A stretch of DNA of 64,000 nt from Rhizobium sp. RM (GTDB lineage: Bacteria; Pseudomonadota; Alphaproteobacteria; Rhizobiales; Rhizobiaceae). Positions 44,512 to 53,336 of the stretch are shown here, one piece after another (within the stretch, counting starts at the first letter, position 1; every line of letters begins with the position of its first letter). Below the pieces are notes generated by a model. It saw only the letters and a list, made by a program, of their open reading frames with translations. It did not search any database and was not told where the DNA came from. Location: positions 1 through 64,000 of the forward strand of contig NZ_JACAWV010000026.1 in assembly GCF_013390595.1 (NCBI RefSeq), given 5' to 3'. The position numbers were made by a program, and so were the translations under genes.

Positions 44512-44769
44512 TCAGGGCAGGTGCCGGCGCTCGATTGTCTCGACCCAGACGTCAATCGGGCCGAGGGAGCAGCCCATTTCCATCATATCGATGAGCTCTT
44601 CCGGGCCGGAGAGGTCCATGACAATCTGCTCATCGGAGGCGTGAGATACCGTTTTATCGAGGCCGAGTTTGGCGGCGTGGCGATCGATCCAGGGCAGAAA
44701 TGCTGCTGGTACGAGATCGCCCGATATCGTCATTCGCTCGGTCGCGTGTTTTTGCTGTTCGTGTGACAT
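44512..44769 (-). CDS. Acylphosphatase-like small protein without the catalytic residues
   Basis: This 85-residue protein resembles the acylphosphatase fold in order of strands and helices: RMTISGDLVPAAFLPWIDRH, then EQIVMDLSGPEELIDMM and IDVWVETIE. The phosphate-binding Arg (normally GxVQGVxFR) is replaced in SGDLVPAAFLPW, and the WVRN Asn is also absent. Enzyme activity is doubtful; a binding or structural role is more likely. Assignment is from pattern only. Confidence 0.6.
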   Translation of the reverse strand: MSHEQQKHATERMTISGDLVPAAFLPWIDRHAAKLGLDKTVSHASDEQIVMDLSGPEELIDMMEMGCSLGPIDVWVETIERRHLP

Positions 44770-44870
44770 CTGTCGTCTGCATTTGCTTGTTGCATCGCAT
44801 CCTAACCAAAGGCCGGCGTGAAGTCAGCGCCCTCTGCCGGAGATTTTTCAACGACGTTAATGCGTCACGT

Positions 44871-45500
44871 TCATCCTGCGGAAATCGACCGTGTTCCAGG
44901 CCATGCGGTAAGTGCGATATCGACGAGTGCCTTCAGCCTTTCCCTGCATGCACCGTCACAGGCCTGCGCCGACATGCCTTGGATGACCGCTCCGTAAAAA
45001 CGCGCCAGCGTATCGGTATCTGTGTGTATGGGTAGTTCGCCGTCTCTTACAGCGCGATCAAATCGTGCCTTGAGAGTTTGCATTGACACCTCACGCAGGG
45101 ATGCGGTCATGCGCGCCACGGACGCATTTTCGTCCGAGTGCTGAAGTACTGCGGTCGAGACGATGCACCCGCGCGGTTTGTCCGGCTGCGTATCGCCATC
45201 GGCGATATCGTAGAGATGTGCCTTCAGCGCCTCAAAAGCCGGAGTATCTGCTTCAAGCCGCTTCATGCGACCTTCGTTGGCCTGCTGGATGGCGTGGTTG
45301 AGCGCCATGCCGAACAGTTCCTCTTTCGAACCGAAGGTTGCGTAAAGCGAGGGTGGTGTGATCCCCATCGCCTGCGTTAGGTCTGAAATCGACGTTCCTT
45401 CGTAACCCCGCTCCCAGAAAAGCCGTGCAGCCACATCAAGGCCTGCCTGCCGGTCAAGCAGGCGTGGTCGTCCTCGCTTCCGCGTCGTTGTCTCATTCAT
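44871..45500 (-). CDS. TetR-family transcriptional repressor
   Basis: This 209-residue repressor has an N-terminal HTH at about 12-58 (GRPRLLDRQAGLDVAARLFW, GTSISDLTQAMGITPPSLYA). The C-terminal domain (CIVSTAVLQHSDE) is like the YxaF/LmrA-type group. It is divergently transcribed from the SDR gene, and the 87-base gap holds two copies of a 16-bp repeat that fit its operators. It probably represses both genes until an electrophile or substrate binds. Confidence 0.9.
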   Translation of the reverse strand: MNETTTRKRGRPRLLDRQAGLDVAARLFWERGYEGTSISDLTQAMGITPPSLYATFGSKEELFGMALNHAIQQANEGRMKRLEADTPAFEALKAHLYDIADGDTQPDKPRGCIVSTAVLQHSDENASVARMTASLREVSMQTLKARFDRAVRDGELPIHTDTDTLARFYGAVIQGMSAQACDGACRERLKALVDIALTAWPGTRSISAG

Positions 45501-45501
45501 T

Positions 45502-45564
45502 ATTGTATCGATCACTATAAAAATGTTGACAGGTGGTGCTCGGCTTTTATTATATCGATCGCTA
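45502..45564. promoter_or_regulatory. Divergent promoter with two TetR-type operator repeats
   Basis: ATTGTATCGATCACTA (45502-45517) and ATTATATCGATCGCTA (45549-45564) agree at 14 of 16 positions. For the SDR gene, TTGACA (45526-45531), a 16-base spacer and TATTAT (45548-45553) form a strong sigma-70 promoter, with the second repeat covering the -10 box. The first repeat sits at the tetR start. This arrangement predicts repression of both genes. Confidence 0.65.
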
Positions 45565-45587
45565 GTTAAATCGCAACGGAGTGATCC

Positions 45588-46361
45588 ATGTCTTCCAGAC
45601 TGACAAATAAAGTCGCCCTGATTACGGGAAGTTCCCGCGGTATCGGCCGCGCCGCAGCCCTTGCCTTTGCCAAAGAAGGGGCGGATCTTATCGGCGTCCA
45701 TTACGCTGCAAACACCGAGGCGGCGCAGGCGACGGTCCGCGAAATCGAGGCGCTTGGAACGAAGGCAGTCGCCATCAACGCAGATCTTCGAAGAGGTAAG
45801 GACGCGGCAGACAGCCTATGGGGGGAGTTTCGCGAGGCAGCTCAATCGTTTGCAGGCTCACCTTCGCTTGATATTCTCGTCAACAACGCGGGTATTGCTC
45901 CGGCAACACCGTTGGGGGACATGAGTGAGGTGGCCTTCGACGAGTTGATGACGATCAATTTCAAGGCACCGTTCTTCCTCATCCAGGCGGTTGCGGATCA
46001 TATCCGGGACAACGGCCGTATCATCAATATCTCGACCGGGTTCACACGTGTCGCTGCGCCAACACATCCAGCTTATGCAGCGTCAAAGGGTGCCCTTGAA
46101 ACGCTGACACTGGCGCTCGCCCCGCAATTCGGCCCACGCGGGATCACCGTCAATTCGGTGCTGCCGGGTGTGACGGAGACGGATATGAACGCCGAATGGC
46201 TTTCTGTTCCTGAGGCACGTTCGGGTGCCGAGGCAATGTCTGTCTTTAATCGCGTCGGTCGTGCCGACGATGTTGCCGATGTCATAACCTTCATCGCGTC
46301 GAATGACGCGCGCTGGACAACAGGGCAAAGAATTGATGCGACAGGTGGCGCGCGGCTCTGA
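45588..46361 (+). CDS. Short-chain dehydrogenase/reductase (SDR)
   Basis: This 257-residue NAD(P)-dependent oxidoreductase has the cofactor motif TGSSRGIG (13-20), the NNAG segment (about 97-100) and the catalytic YAASK (Tyr163, Lys167). C-terminal TGQRIDATGG is typical of the classical SDR group. It is likely induced when the divergent TetR protein is relieved. The substrate is unknown. Confidence 0.93.
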   Translation: MSSRLTNKVALITGSSRGIGRAAALAFAKEGADLIGVHYAANTEAAQATVREIEALGTKAVAINADLRRGKDAADSLWGEFREAAQSFAGSPSLDILVNNAGIAPATPLGDMSEVAFDELMTINFKAPFFLIQAVADHIRDNGRIINISTGFTRVAAPTHPAYAASKGALETLTLALAPQFGPRGITVNSVLPGVTETDMNAEWLSVPEARSGAEAMSVFNRVGRADDVADVITFIASNDARWTTGQRIDATGGARL

Positions 46362-46391
46362 AAGGACAGCAGCAATCTTTAACCCCGATGG

Positions 46392-46480
46392 GCGGCTTGC
46401 AGGGGCCCTGCAAGCCGCTGAAGCGCGGGTTCCTCCGGGCAATGAACGCAGCAAATTCATTCCACTCGATCGTAGTGGAA
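46392..46480 (+). terminator. Two hairpins after the SDR gene
   Basis: GCGGCTTGCAGG (46392-46403) pairs perfectly with CCTGCAAGCCGC (46407-46418), a 12-bp stem with a 3-base loop. TTCCACT/AGTGGAA follows at 46460-46466/46474-46480. No T-run follows either, so Rho-independent termination is uncertain. Confidence 0.45.
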
Positions 46481-46589
46481 AAATCTCGGGAACAATTTTA
46501 AGGGCAAAGCGTTATGCAGCACGCATCGGCCAAAGCGGATATGGTCGAATGACGCCCAAATCCGCAAAGCTGCAGATTCCGAGCCCCAC

Positions 46590-48659
46590 GTGACCCAGAC
46601 AGAGCTATCGAATGCGAGCGGATCTTCAAACCAGAGTGAGGCGCGCTACCGTGCATTGTTCGAGGCTGTCGATGACGGATTTTGCATCATCGAGTTTCAG
46701 GACGGCCCCCTTGGTCCATTGAGCGATTACCTGCATGTCGAAGCCAACAGCGGTTATGAGCGGCATACGGGTATTCCCGATATTGTTGGCAAGTCTGTCT
46801 ACGAGATTGCTGCCAGCGAGGCGAAGGAATGGGTCGATCTCTACGGCAAGGTTCTCACAACGGGCCAGTCCATTCATTTCGAACGCGAGTTCAAGGACGC
46901 CGGACGCCACATCGAGGTTTCCGCGTCGAGGATCGAACCGGCGACGCTCAATCAGGTCGCGGTCCTTTTTCGTGATATTACCGGGCGCAAGTGCGCCGAG
47001 GCGGCACTGCGCAAAAGCGAGGCCGTTGCGCGGGAGAATGGTGAACGCGTCCAGTTGGCGCTTTCTGCAGGAGCAATCATTGGGACATGGTTCTGGGACC
47101 TGCCCAACGATCGCTTCACCATTGATGATGCATTTGCAAATGCGTTCGGGCTTGACCCAGCCCTCGAACGCAGCAATTTGCGCCTCACGCAGATCGTCGA
47201 AACCGTTCATCCTGACGATCAGGCCCGACTTGCTGCGGTCATCGATCAGGCCATAAAGGTTGGCGGGCCTTTTGCGCATCAGTACCGGACAAAGCGCGCT
47301 GACGGCAAATACTACTGGCTCGAGGCAAATGGCCGCGTTGATATTGCGGCGGACGGAACACCACTGAGTTTCCCGGGCGTGCTGATCGATATCGAAGGCC
47401 GTCGTGCGATCGAGGCGGAGCGCGACCGGGTTACATCCATGCTGCGCGAACTGAACGAGACCCTGGAAACGAGGGTAGCTGAGCAGACCGCTGAACTGAT
47501 GGCCAAGGAAGAGGCGCTTCGGCAATCCCAGAAGATGGAGGCTGTGGGGCAACTGACCGGTGGTCTTGCCCATGACTTCAACAACCTGCTTGCGGGCGTT
47601 TCCGGTTCGCTCGACATGATAAGAACACGGCTTCAGCAAGGCCGTATCGGCGAGCTGGATCGTTATTTGGAGGGCGCGCAGGGGGCGGTAAAGCGAGCTG
47701 CCGCATTGACCCATCGTCTGCTTGCCTTTTCGAGGCGTCAGACCCTTGATCCCAAGCCTACCAATGTCGATCGTCTGGTGGCGGGGATGCAGGAACTTAT
47801 CCAGCGCACGGTAGGTCCGCAAATCTATGTTGAAACGCGCATCGGCAAGGAACTCTGGCCGACGCTTGTTGATCCGAACCAGCTCGAAAATGCACTGCTC
47901 AATCTCTGTCTGAACGCCCGCGACGCGATGCCCGATGGCGGGCGGATCACGATTGAGACGCACAACCGGCATATTGGCCAAGCCGATGCGGTCGAACTTG
48001 GGCTTGTCGTCGGCGACTACGTGGTGATGCAGGTGTCAGATACAGGGACCGGAATGACGCCGGACGTGCTTGAGAAGGCGTTTGACCCATTTTTCACGAC
48101 AAAGCCGATCGGTGTCGGCACTGGTCTCGGGCTGTCGATGATTTATGGCTTTACCCGCCAGTCCGGCGGCCAGGTAAAGATACAGTCGCAGTTCGGACAT
48201 GGCGCCAGGGTCAGCGTGTTCCTGCCGCGGCACGATGAGCGTGAAGAATTAGAGAGCGTTTGCGAACTCGATCCTGTGCCCGCGATGGCGACGCAAAAAC
48301 GAGTTCTGGTCGTCGACGACGAACCGCTTGTGAGAATGCTGGTCGTTGATGCCGTCGAGGATCTTGGGCTTCAGTCGCTCGAGGCCGGTGACGGACCGCA
48401 GGCACTCGAGGTTCTTCGTTCGCCGACGCCGATCGATCTTTTGATTACCGATGTGGGCCTGCCGAACGGCATGAATGGTCGCCAGGTCGCGGATGCTGCC
48501 AGGGAGTTGAGACCGGGATTGAAAGTCATGTTCATCACCGGTTATGCGGAAAATGCCGTCCTTGCTCCGGACCAGTTGGGTGCCGGAATGCAGGTGCTGA
48601 CAAAGCCTTTCGATATGTCCGTGCTGGGACGACGCATCCAGTCGCTCTTGGAAGAATAA
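46590..48659 (+). CDS. Hybrid sensor histidine kinase with PAS domains and receiver
   Basis: This 689-residue cytoplasmic sensor has a first PAS domain (about 20-135), second PAS/PAC (about 150-275, RTKRADGKYYWLEANGRV), a coiled linker, HisKA with GLAHDFNNLLA (His328), HATPase (N-box NARDAMPDGG, G-boxes DTGTGM and GTGLGLSM) and a C-terminal receiver with Asp621 in LLITDVGLPNG. No transmembrane span is present, so it senses an internal signal. The start is GTG. The partner regulator is not adjacent, making it an orphan of the HWE-unlike, blue-light-kinase-style PAS group. Confidence 0.92.
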   Translation: MTQTELSNASGSSNQSEARYRALFEAVDDGFCIIEFQDGPLGPLSDYLHVEANSGYERHTGIPDIVGKSVYEIAASEAKEWVDLYGKVLTTGQSIHFEREFKDAGRHIEVSASRIEPATLNQVAVLFRDITGRKCAEAALRKSEAVARENGERVQLALSAGAIIGTWFWDLPNDRFTIDDAFANAFGLDPALERSNLRLTQIVETVHPDDQARLAAVIDQAIKVGGPFAHQYRTKRADGKYYWLEANGRVDIAADGTPLSFPGVLIDIEGRRAIEAERDRVTSMLRELNETLETRVAEQTAELMAKEEALRQSQKMEAVGQLTGGLAHDFNNLLAGVSGSLDMIRTRLQQGRIGELDRYLEGAQGAVKRAAALTHRLLAFSRRQTLDPKPTNVDRLVAGMQELIQRTVGPQIYVETRIGKELWPTLVDPNQLENALLNLCLNARDAMPDGGRITIETHNRHIGQADAVELGLVVGDYVVMQVSDTGTGMTPDVLEKAFDPFFTTKPIGVGTGLGLSMIYGFTRQSGGQVKIQSQFGHGARVSVFLPRHDEREELESVCELDPVPAMATQKRVLVVDDEPLVRMLVVDAVEDLGLQSLEAGDGPQALEVLRSPTPIDLLITDVGLPNGMNGRQVADAARELRPGLKVMFITGYAENAVLAPDQLGAGMQVLTKPFDMSVLGRRIQSLLEE

Positions 48660-48675
48660 CAGCCATATGGATGTC

Positions 48676-48703
48676 CTGTCCGCTATCATGAGAGAGCGGA
48701 CAG
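48676..48703. terminator. Hairpin between convergent kinase and PepSY genes
   Basis: CTGTCCGCT (48676-48684) pairs with AGCGGACAG (48695-48703) around a 10-base loop. It lies between two gene ends, so it may end both transcripts, although no T-run is present. Confidence 0.45.
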
Positions 48704-48735
48704 CATCGCTAAGACGTTCACTTGCTGGTCATCTG

Positions 48736-49023
48736 TCAGTCGTCATCGCCGTCGATCCACACTTGCTCCCCGGTCTGCGGATTGAATCCGATTTCAATCT
48801 TTCGACCATCTCTGTTGCGGGCTTCCACCTCATAGCAACCGTCATCGATGTCGACATTGCGGATTTCGAGGCCAAGCGGTGCGATCCGGTTGCGAAGCTC
48901 GGTCTCGCTCATCCAGTCGGCGATCGGGACATTGCCGCAGCGGCGGTGATCATTGTCGGCGTGAGCGACACTCGACAGTCCTGTCAGGGCGAGCAGGGAT
49001 GTTGCGAGTATAATGTTCTTCAT
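48736..49023 (-). CDS. PepSY-domain periplasmic protein
   Basis: This 95-residue exported protein has a signal peptide (about 1-22, ending AHA), then a small PepSY fold ending in GRKIEIGFNPQTGEQVWI. Two Cys (CGNV, DGCYEV) could form a disulfide. AAAGGAA lies before the ATG. It is divergent from another PepSY protein and a two-component system at 49163-51515, whose regulator probably controls it. Confidence 0.85.
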   Translation of the reverse strand: MKNIILATSLLALTGLSSVAHADNDHRRCGNVPIADWMSETELRNRIAPLGLEIRNVDIDDGCYEVEARNRDGRKIEIGFNPQTGEQVWIDGDDD

Positions 49024-49112
49024 GTCAGGTTCCTTTCAAATTCATTCGACCGGGGAGAAACGCGATTGCCGGGTCGATGGCAGAACCTTACGAAACCAAT
49101 GCTGATCGATAA

Positions 49113-49129
49113 CTGACAGCCTTTGTCAG
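49113..49129. promoter_or_regulatory. Dyad CTGACA-N5-TGTCAG in the PepSY divergent gap
   Basis: CTGACA (49113-49118) and TGTCAG (49124-49129) form a 6-bp-arm inverted repeat midway between the divergent PepSY genes. It is a possible site for the response regulator encoded at 49486. Confidence 0.35.
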
Positions 49130-49162
49130 CTAAATTTCAGAAAGAGCATGCTATGGGGAGGG

Positions 49163-49480
49163 ATGATTAAGCGCCTTCTGCCACTCCTTCTTGTTTCTGT
49201 CGCAACGCTTGGTGTGTTTCCTGTAATTGCCGGAGATGGTGACCTCGATCGGCTGCGCGATGCTGTCCGGCGCGGCGAGGTCATTCCGCTTTCGCAGTTG
49301 CAGGCAAGTGTCAGAAAGGCATTTCCCGGCGAAATCATTGGCGTCAAGCTTGACGAGGATGACGGCCGCTTCATCTATGAGTTCAAGGTCTTGAAGACCA
49401 ATGGTCGCCTTGTCGAGATAGAGGTGGATGCTGGAGACGGTCGGGTTCTTGATGTTGATGACGACGATGATGATGATTGA
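49163..49480 (+). CDS. PepSY-domain periplasmic protein preceding the two-component genes
   Basis: This 105-residue exported protein has a signal peptide MIKRLLPLLLVSVATL (cleaved near VIAG), a PepSY fold (about 40-95, GRFIYEFKVLKTNGRLVEIE) and a very acidic tail (DVDDDDDDD). An ATG at 49148 is also possible; the GGGGAGGG just before 49163 is very close. Its end lies five bases before the response-regulator start. Layout recalls FeuN, a small periplasmic modulator of FeuPQ in Sinorhizobium; the Asp tail could bind a divalent cation. Confidence 0.82.
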   Translation: MIKRLLPLLLVSVATLGVFPVIAGDGDLDRLRDAVRRGEVIPLSQLQASVRKAFPGEIIGVKLDEDDGRFIYEFKVLKTNGRLVEIEVDAGDGRVLDVDDDDDDD

Positions 49481-49485
49481 TCGCG

Positions 49486-50145
49486 ATGCGCATTCTCCTG
49501 ATTGAAGATGACCCGCTGATTGCCCGCGACGTGACACGAAATCTCCAGCAGGGTGGTTATATCGTCGAGCACGAACGTGACGGCGAAAGTGGCTGGTATC
49601 GGGGTGACAGCGAGATTTTTGCGGCCGTCGTTCTTGATCTGGGGCTTCCGGAGCTTGACGGCCTGTCCGTGCTCAGACGCTGGCGGCAGGCCGACAGGGA
49701 GATGCCGGTCCTGATTCTTACGGCGCGCGGCAACTGGGAGGAGCGCGTCGAGGGCATTGATGCGGGAGCCGATGACTATCTGGCAAAACCGTTCCAGATG
49801 CCTGAGCTCCTGGCTCGTCTCAGGGCGATCATCCGGCGTTCACAAGGCAAGGCGGCTCCGGCGATGACCGCTGGACGAATGAAACTTGACCCGCGCACCA
49901 GAAGCGTTTCCCTTGATGGGGAGCCAGCAGAACTCACGCCGCTTGAATACAGATGCCTGCACTATCTTCTGGCAAATCCTGAGCGGCACGTGTCGCAAAT
50001 GGAGTTGACCGAACAGCTCTATTCGCAGGATTTCGAACGGGAGAGCAATTCGGTAGAGGTGCTCGTCGGACGGCTGCGCAAGAAATTTGGCAAGGACATC
50101 ATCGTCACCCGTCGAGGTTATGGTTACAGGATCGGCTCGGCATGA
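49486..50145 (+). CDS. Response regulator, OmpR/PhoP family (FeuP-like)
   Basis: This 219-residue regulator has a receiver with acidic pocket IEDD (6-9) and phosphorylated Asp51 in VVLDLGLPELDG, and a C-terminal winged helix (about 125-219, LTPLEYRCLHYLLA, VLVGRLRKKFGKDIIVTRRGYGYRI). Its ATG lies six bases after the PepSY stop; its stop overlaps the kinase start (ATGA). Sequence style is QseB/PhoP/FeuP. Confidence 0.92.
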   Translation: MRILLIEDDPLIARDVTRNLQQGGYIVEHERDGESGWYRGDSEIFAAVVLDLGLPELDGLSVLRRWRQADREMPVLILTARGNWEERVEGIDAGADDYLAKPFQMPELLARLRAIIRRSQGKAAPAMTAGRMKLDPRTRSVSLDGEPAELTPLEYRCLHYLLANPERHVSQMELTEQLYSQDFERESNSVEVLVGRLRKKFGKDIIVTRRGYGYRIGSA

Positions 50146-51515
50146 CGGAGGGCTTACCGAAGAGGGGACCTGAAGGGCGTCCGCTTTCTATCAGAGTCCG
50201 GTTTTTGCTGGTTTCGCTGGTGACGGTGCCTCTGGCGCTTTCGCTTGCGTCTCTCTTCATGATTTCTCTCTTCAAGGCCAATCTCGAACGACGGCTTGAT
50301 GCCGAACTGAGCGGACATCTCAACAACATCGCCGCTTCATTGCAGTTTTCAGCCGAAGGTCACGTTGAGCGTCCGTCCGGTTTTTTCGACAAGCGCTTTA
50401 CCGAGGCTTACGGCGGTCTTTACTGGCAAATCAGTGAAGGTGGCGCTTCCACAGCGATGCGTTCGCAATCGCTTTGGGATTTCACGCTTGCCGTGCCGGT
50501 CGAAACGGCTGGCGATGGCTCCGTCCAGCGATTTTCTATCCCCGGCCCGGATAACACGATGCTGACAGCACAGCAGCGGCAGATTTTCGTGCCTTCGCCT
50601 GGCGGGCTGCGAAGCTTGCTGATTACTGTTGCAGCCGACCGCCAGCCGCTTGAAGACGCAAGCCGGCGTTTCTCGTTCGATATTTTGCCTTACATCGCCG
50701 GTCTCGCAATCTTTCTGATCGGTGCATCCGTGGCGCAGGTCGTATTCGGATTGAAACCGCTGGCAACGCTGACCACAAGGCTGGACCGCATCCGCGAGCG
50801 GCGCAGTGGTCGTCTTGACGGCGTGTTACCGGTAGAATTCGAGCCGGTGGAAAAAGCCGTTGACCGGTTGCTGGATGTCCAGGCGCAGTCGCTTGCAAAA
50901 GCACGCGCGAGGGCTGGCGACCTCGCTCACGGTCTGAAGACGCCGCTGACGGTACTCGCCAATGACGCTCTCACCCTCCGACAAAAGGGTGAAAGTGAAA
51001 TTGCGGATGAGATTGAACGCCTGGTAATCTTGATGCGCGGCCATGTCGATGCCGAACTTGCCAGAAGCCGTATTGTCATCGACGCCGAAATGCGCCAGTC
51101 AGACGCAGATATCGGCAAGATTGTCGGGCAGGTCGTGCGGACATTGAAACGTACTCCCGCGGGGGAAACGCTCGACTGGAGGATATCTGTCGAGGAAAGC
51201 TCGGTTGAGGTTCCGGTCGATCCTCACGATCTACGCGAGCTGATCGGCAATATCCTTGAAAATGCTGTAAAATGGGCATCGGCTACTGTTGTGGTGGCAT
51301 GGTCTGATCGCCGCCTGACCGTGGCAGATGACGGTCCTGGCGTCCCGCCTGACAGGATACGCCAGATGACAGAGCGCGGTGTGCGGCTGGATACTGACGT
51401 CCCTGGGAGCGGGTTCGGGCTGTCGATCGTCAAGGAAATCTGCTCGGTCTATGGCCTGACGCTGTCGATTGAAAACTGCCAGGGCTCCGGCCTTCAGGTG
51501 ACTGTCGGTTTCTAA
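50142..51515 (+). CDS. Sensor histidine kinase (PhoQ/FeuQ-like)
   Basis: This 457-residue inner-membrane kinase has spans at about 20-42 and 182-205 flanking a periplasmic sensor of about 140 residues, then HAMP, HisKA with DLAHGLKTPL (His263) and HATPase (N-box NILENAVKWA, GPGVPPDRI, GSGFGLSIVKE). HGLKTPL and the short periplasmic domain match the PhoQ/FeuQ group, which respond to cations, osmotic signals or envelope state. The PepSY proteins on either side may be its periplasmic modulators. Confidence 0.92.
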   Translation: MTEGLPKRGPEGRPLSIRVRFLLVSLVTVPLALSLASLFMISLFKANLERRLDAELSGHLNNIAASLQFSAEGHVERPSGFFDKRFTEAYGGLYWQISEGGASTAMRSQSLWDFTLAVPVETAGDGSVQRFSIPGPDNTMLTAQQRQIFVPSPGGLRSLLITVAADRQPLEDASRRFSFDILPYIAGLAIFLIGASVAQVVFGLKPLATLTTRLDRIRERRSGRLDGVLPVEFEPVEKAVDRLLDVQAQSLAKARARAGDLAHGLKTPLTVLANDALTLRQKGESEIADEIERLVILMRGHVDAELARSRIVIDAEMRQSDADIGKIVGQVVRTLKRTPAGETLDWRISVEESSVEVPVDPHDLRELIGNILENAVKWASATVVVAWSDRRLTVADDGPGVPPDRIRQMTERGVRLDTDVPGSGFGLSIVKEICSVYGLTLSIENCQGSGLQVTVGF

Positions 51516-51592
51516 GGATCGATACCAGAAAAGCTCCGAGCGGGAGAGGTTACGTGAGCAGCGATCACTGCCAGTACGTCGCAGCCATCGTG

Positions 51593-52531
51593 TCAGGCAG
51601 GTTTTCTCGTCGCCTTCGCCGCCAGGACCATGCCTGCAGTCACCAGGACAAGGCCGAGAACAAAGGGTGGCGTAATGCTGCTACCCAGGATTGCGATGGA
51701 AGACAAAATTCCGATCAGGGGAACTCCAAGGGTGAAATTTGACATCGCAAAGGCTGTTATCCTGCGTCCGTATTCAGCCGAAATGACGAAGCAGGCAGAG
51801 GTCGCGACAGGGCCGATGAAGAACAGCAGTTCGATGAGGCGGCGATCAAGTGCGATACCGGTCGGGGCACCTTCCAGAAAATAGGCAAACGCACTGAGTG
51901 GAACTGCCGCGATCAGCATCTGCCAGGGGGCAAGCGAAAGAGGTGATGCGGTCCATGAATGGCGCCTGATGTGGAGGATCACGACCGACCAGCAAACAGC
52001 ACCTGTCAGAAGAAACGCACTCCCAATGATCGTTTTCGAATTGGTCCAGTCGAGTTCGAGTGGGGAACAGACAATCACAACTCCGGCAAGGCCAACACCG
52101 AGAGCGGTCAACTGGCGCCGAGATGGCGCCTGCTTGAAAAGGAGCCACCCCAGTAAGACCGCCCAGAGCGGTGTTGTATAAGCCAACAGGACGGCACGGC
52201 TCGTGTCTGTATGTGTCATTGCGATCATACCCAGACCTGTGAAAGCCATCATCTGCAGAAAGCCCATGCTTGCAACGATAGGCCAGTCTTTTTTTGGTGG
52301 GAACCGCAGCATTCCGCGAAACGCAACGAAAACGAAAAGGCATATGCCGGCACTTCCGAACCTGAGGGAGGCGAGCCACAGCGGTGGAACTGTGCCGAGA
52401 GCCAGCTTGGTTGCCGGCCAACTCAGACCCCAGAGGAGAACCATCACACCCAGCCATAGATAGGTTGCTGTATGCCCTCCAAACCTGTTTTCCAGGGCTC
52501 GGGTGATCACAGTTCTCTGGCTCGGGCTCAT
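51593..52531 (-). CDS. DMT-superfamily (EamA) transporter
   Basis: This 312-residue inner-membrane protein has two EamA repeats and about ten spans (first repeat LWLGVMVLLWGLSWPATKLA; second IIGSAFLLTGAVCWSVVILH). Such proteins mostly export amino acids or metabolites. It is divergently transcribed from an Lrp regulator, the usual pairing for amino-acid efflux, so amino-acid export is the best guess. Confidence 0.9.
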   Translation of the reverse strand: MSPSQRTVITRALENRFGGHTATYLWLGVMVLLWGLSWPATKLALGTVPPLWLASLRFGSAGICLFVFVAFRGMLRFPPKKDWPIVASMGFLQMMAFTGLGMIAMTHTDTSRAVLLAYTTPLWAVLLGWLLFKQAPSRRQLTALGVGLAGVVIVCSPLELDWTNSKTIIGSAFLLTGAVCWSVVILHIRRHSWTASPLSLAPWQMLIAAVPLSAFAYFLEGAPTGIALDRRLIELLFFIGPVATSACFVISAEYGRRITAFAMSNFTLGVPLIGILSSIAILGSSITPPFVLGLVLVTAGMVLAAKATRKPA

Positions 52532-52656
52532 CTCGGCAACCTCTTCAATGCTGCCGAAATTTATCCCGGTTTATGGCGGAATATCTCTTCTCATTTGGCG
52601 TTATATCAGGGTAAATCGGATAGGTTTACCTGTTTTAGTCGCTATGTAGGTTAAAT

Positions 52657-53184
52657 ATGTCTACTGGAAGCATAGTGCTGGATGAGGCCACTTTGCGCAT
52701 TCTGGATGAACTCCAGCGCAACTCCGAGATCAGCAACGCGGAGCTTGCCGACAAGGTCGGACTATCGGCGTCACCTTGCTGGCGGCGTGTGTCCGAAATG
52801 CGCTCGGCCGGTGTCATTCGTGGAGCTGTTGCGCTGGTCGACCCGTTGAAGCTCGGGCTCGCCGTCAACGTTTTCGTTCATGTCTCGCTGACGAAGCAGG
52901 ACAAGGATTCCTTGGAGACCTTCACCAACGCTGTCAGTGGAAGGCCGGAGGTAATGGAATGCTACCTCATGACGGGGGAAGCGGATTTCCTGTTGAGGGT
53001 GGTTATCGAGGATCTCCTGAAGTACCAGACCTTCGTGCTTGAATGCCTGACGCAGATCCCCGGTGTTTCAAGCATCCGGTCAAGCTTTGCTCTCAATCAG
53101 GTCAAGTACACGACGGCACTCCCGACAGGACACTTGCGTGAAGGTGCAACGCAGCATGCAGCGTTGCGTGGAAAATCTGCTTGA
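52657..53184 (+). CDS. Lrp/AsnC-family transcriptional regulator
   Basis: This 175-residue regulator has an N-terminal HTH (about 10-55, ILDELQRNSEISNAELADKV and SPCWRRVSEMRSAGVI) and a RAM ligand domain (about 70-150, VMECYLMTGEADFLLRVV). It is divergent from the EamA gene and probably switches it on by an amino acid. AGG is close before the ATG. Confidence 0.92.
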   Translation: MSTGSIVLDEATLRILDELQRNSEISNAELADKVGLSASPCWRRVSEMRSAGVIRGAVALVDPLKLGLAVNVFVHVSLTKQDKDSLETFTNAVSGRPEVMECYLMTGEADFLLRVVIEDLLKYQTFVLECLTQIPGVSSIRSSFALNQVKYTTALPTGHLREGATQHAALRGKSA

Positions 53185-53191
53185 AAGACGC

Positions 53192-53215
53192 GTCCCGTGT
53201 CCGAGGACACGGGAC
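53192..53215 (+). terminator. Terminator-like hairpin after the Lrp gene
   Basis: GTCCCGTGTC (53192-53201) pairs with GACACGGGAC (53206-53215) around CGAG, followed by AGTTTA. The stem is strong, the T-run weak. Confidence 0.55.
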
Positions 53216-53336
53216 AGTTTATCGAATCCTTCCCGGCTCCCAGCTCTCGATGACGTTCGTCTTGCGCTGGCCAACCGGATTGGGAACGTAGGCCCTGATG
53301 GTCAATTGTGCCGTCTGGAACCGCCCCAAAGTGACT

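Noticed and set aside
46626..47981. Open frame of 451 codons on the - strand inside the hybrid kinase gene
   Set aside because: It is antisense to a protein with clear PAS, HisKA and HATPase motifs; its own translation has no domain and no ribosome site.
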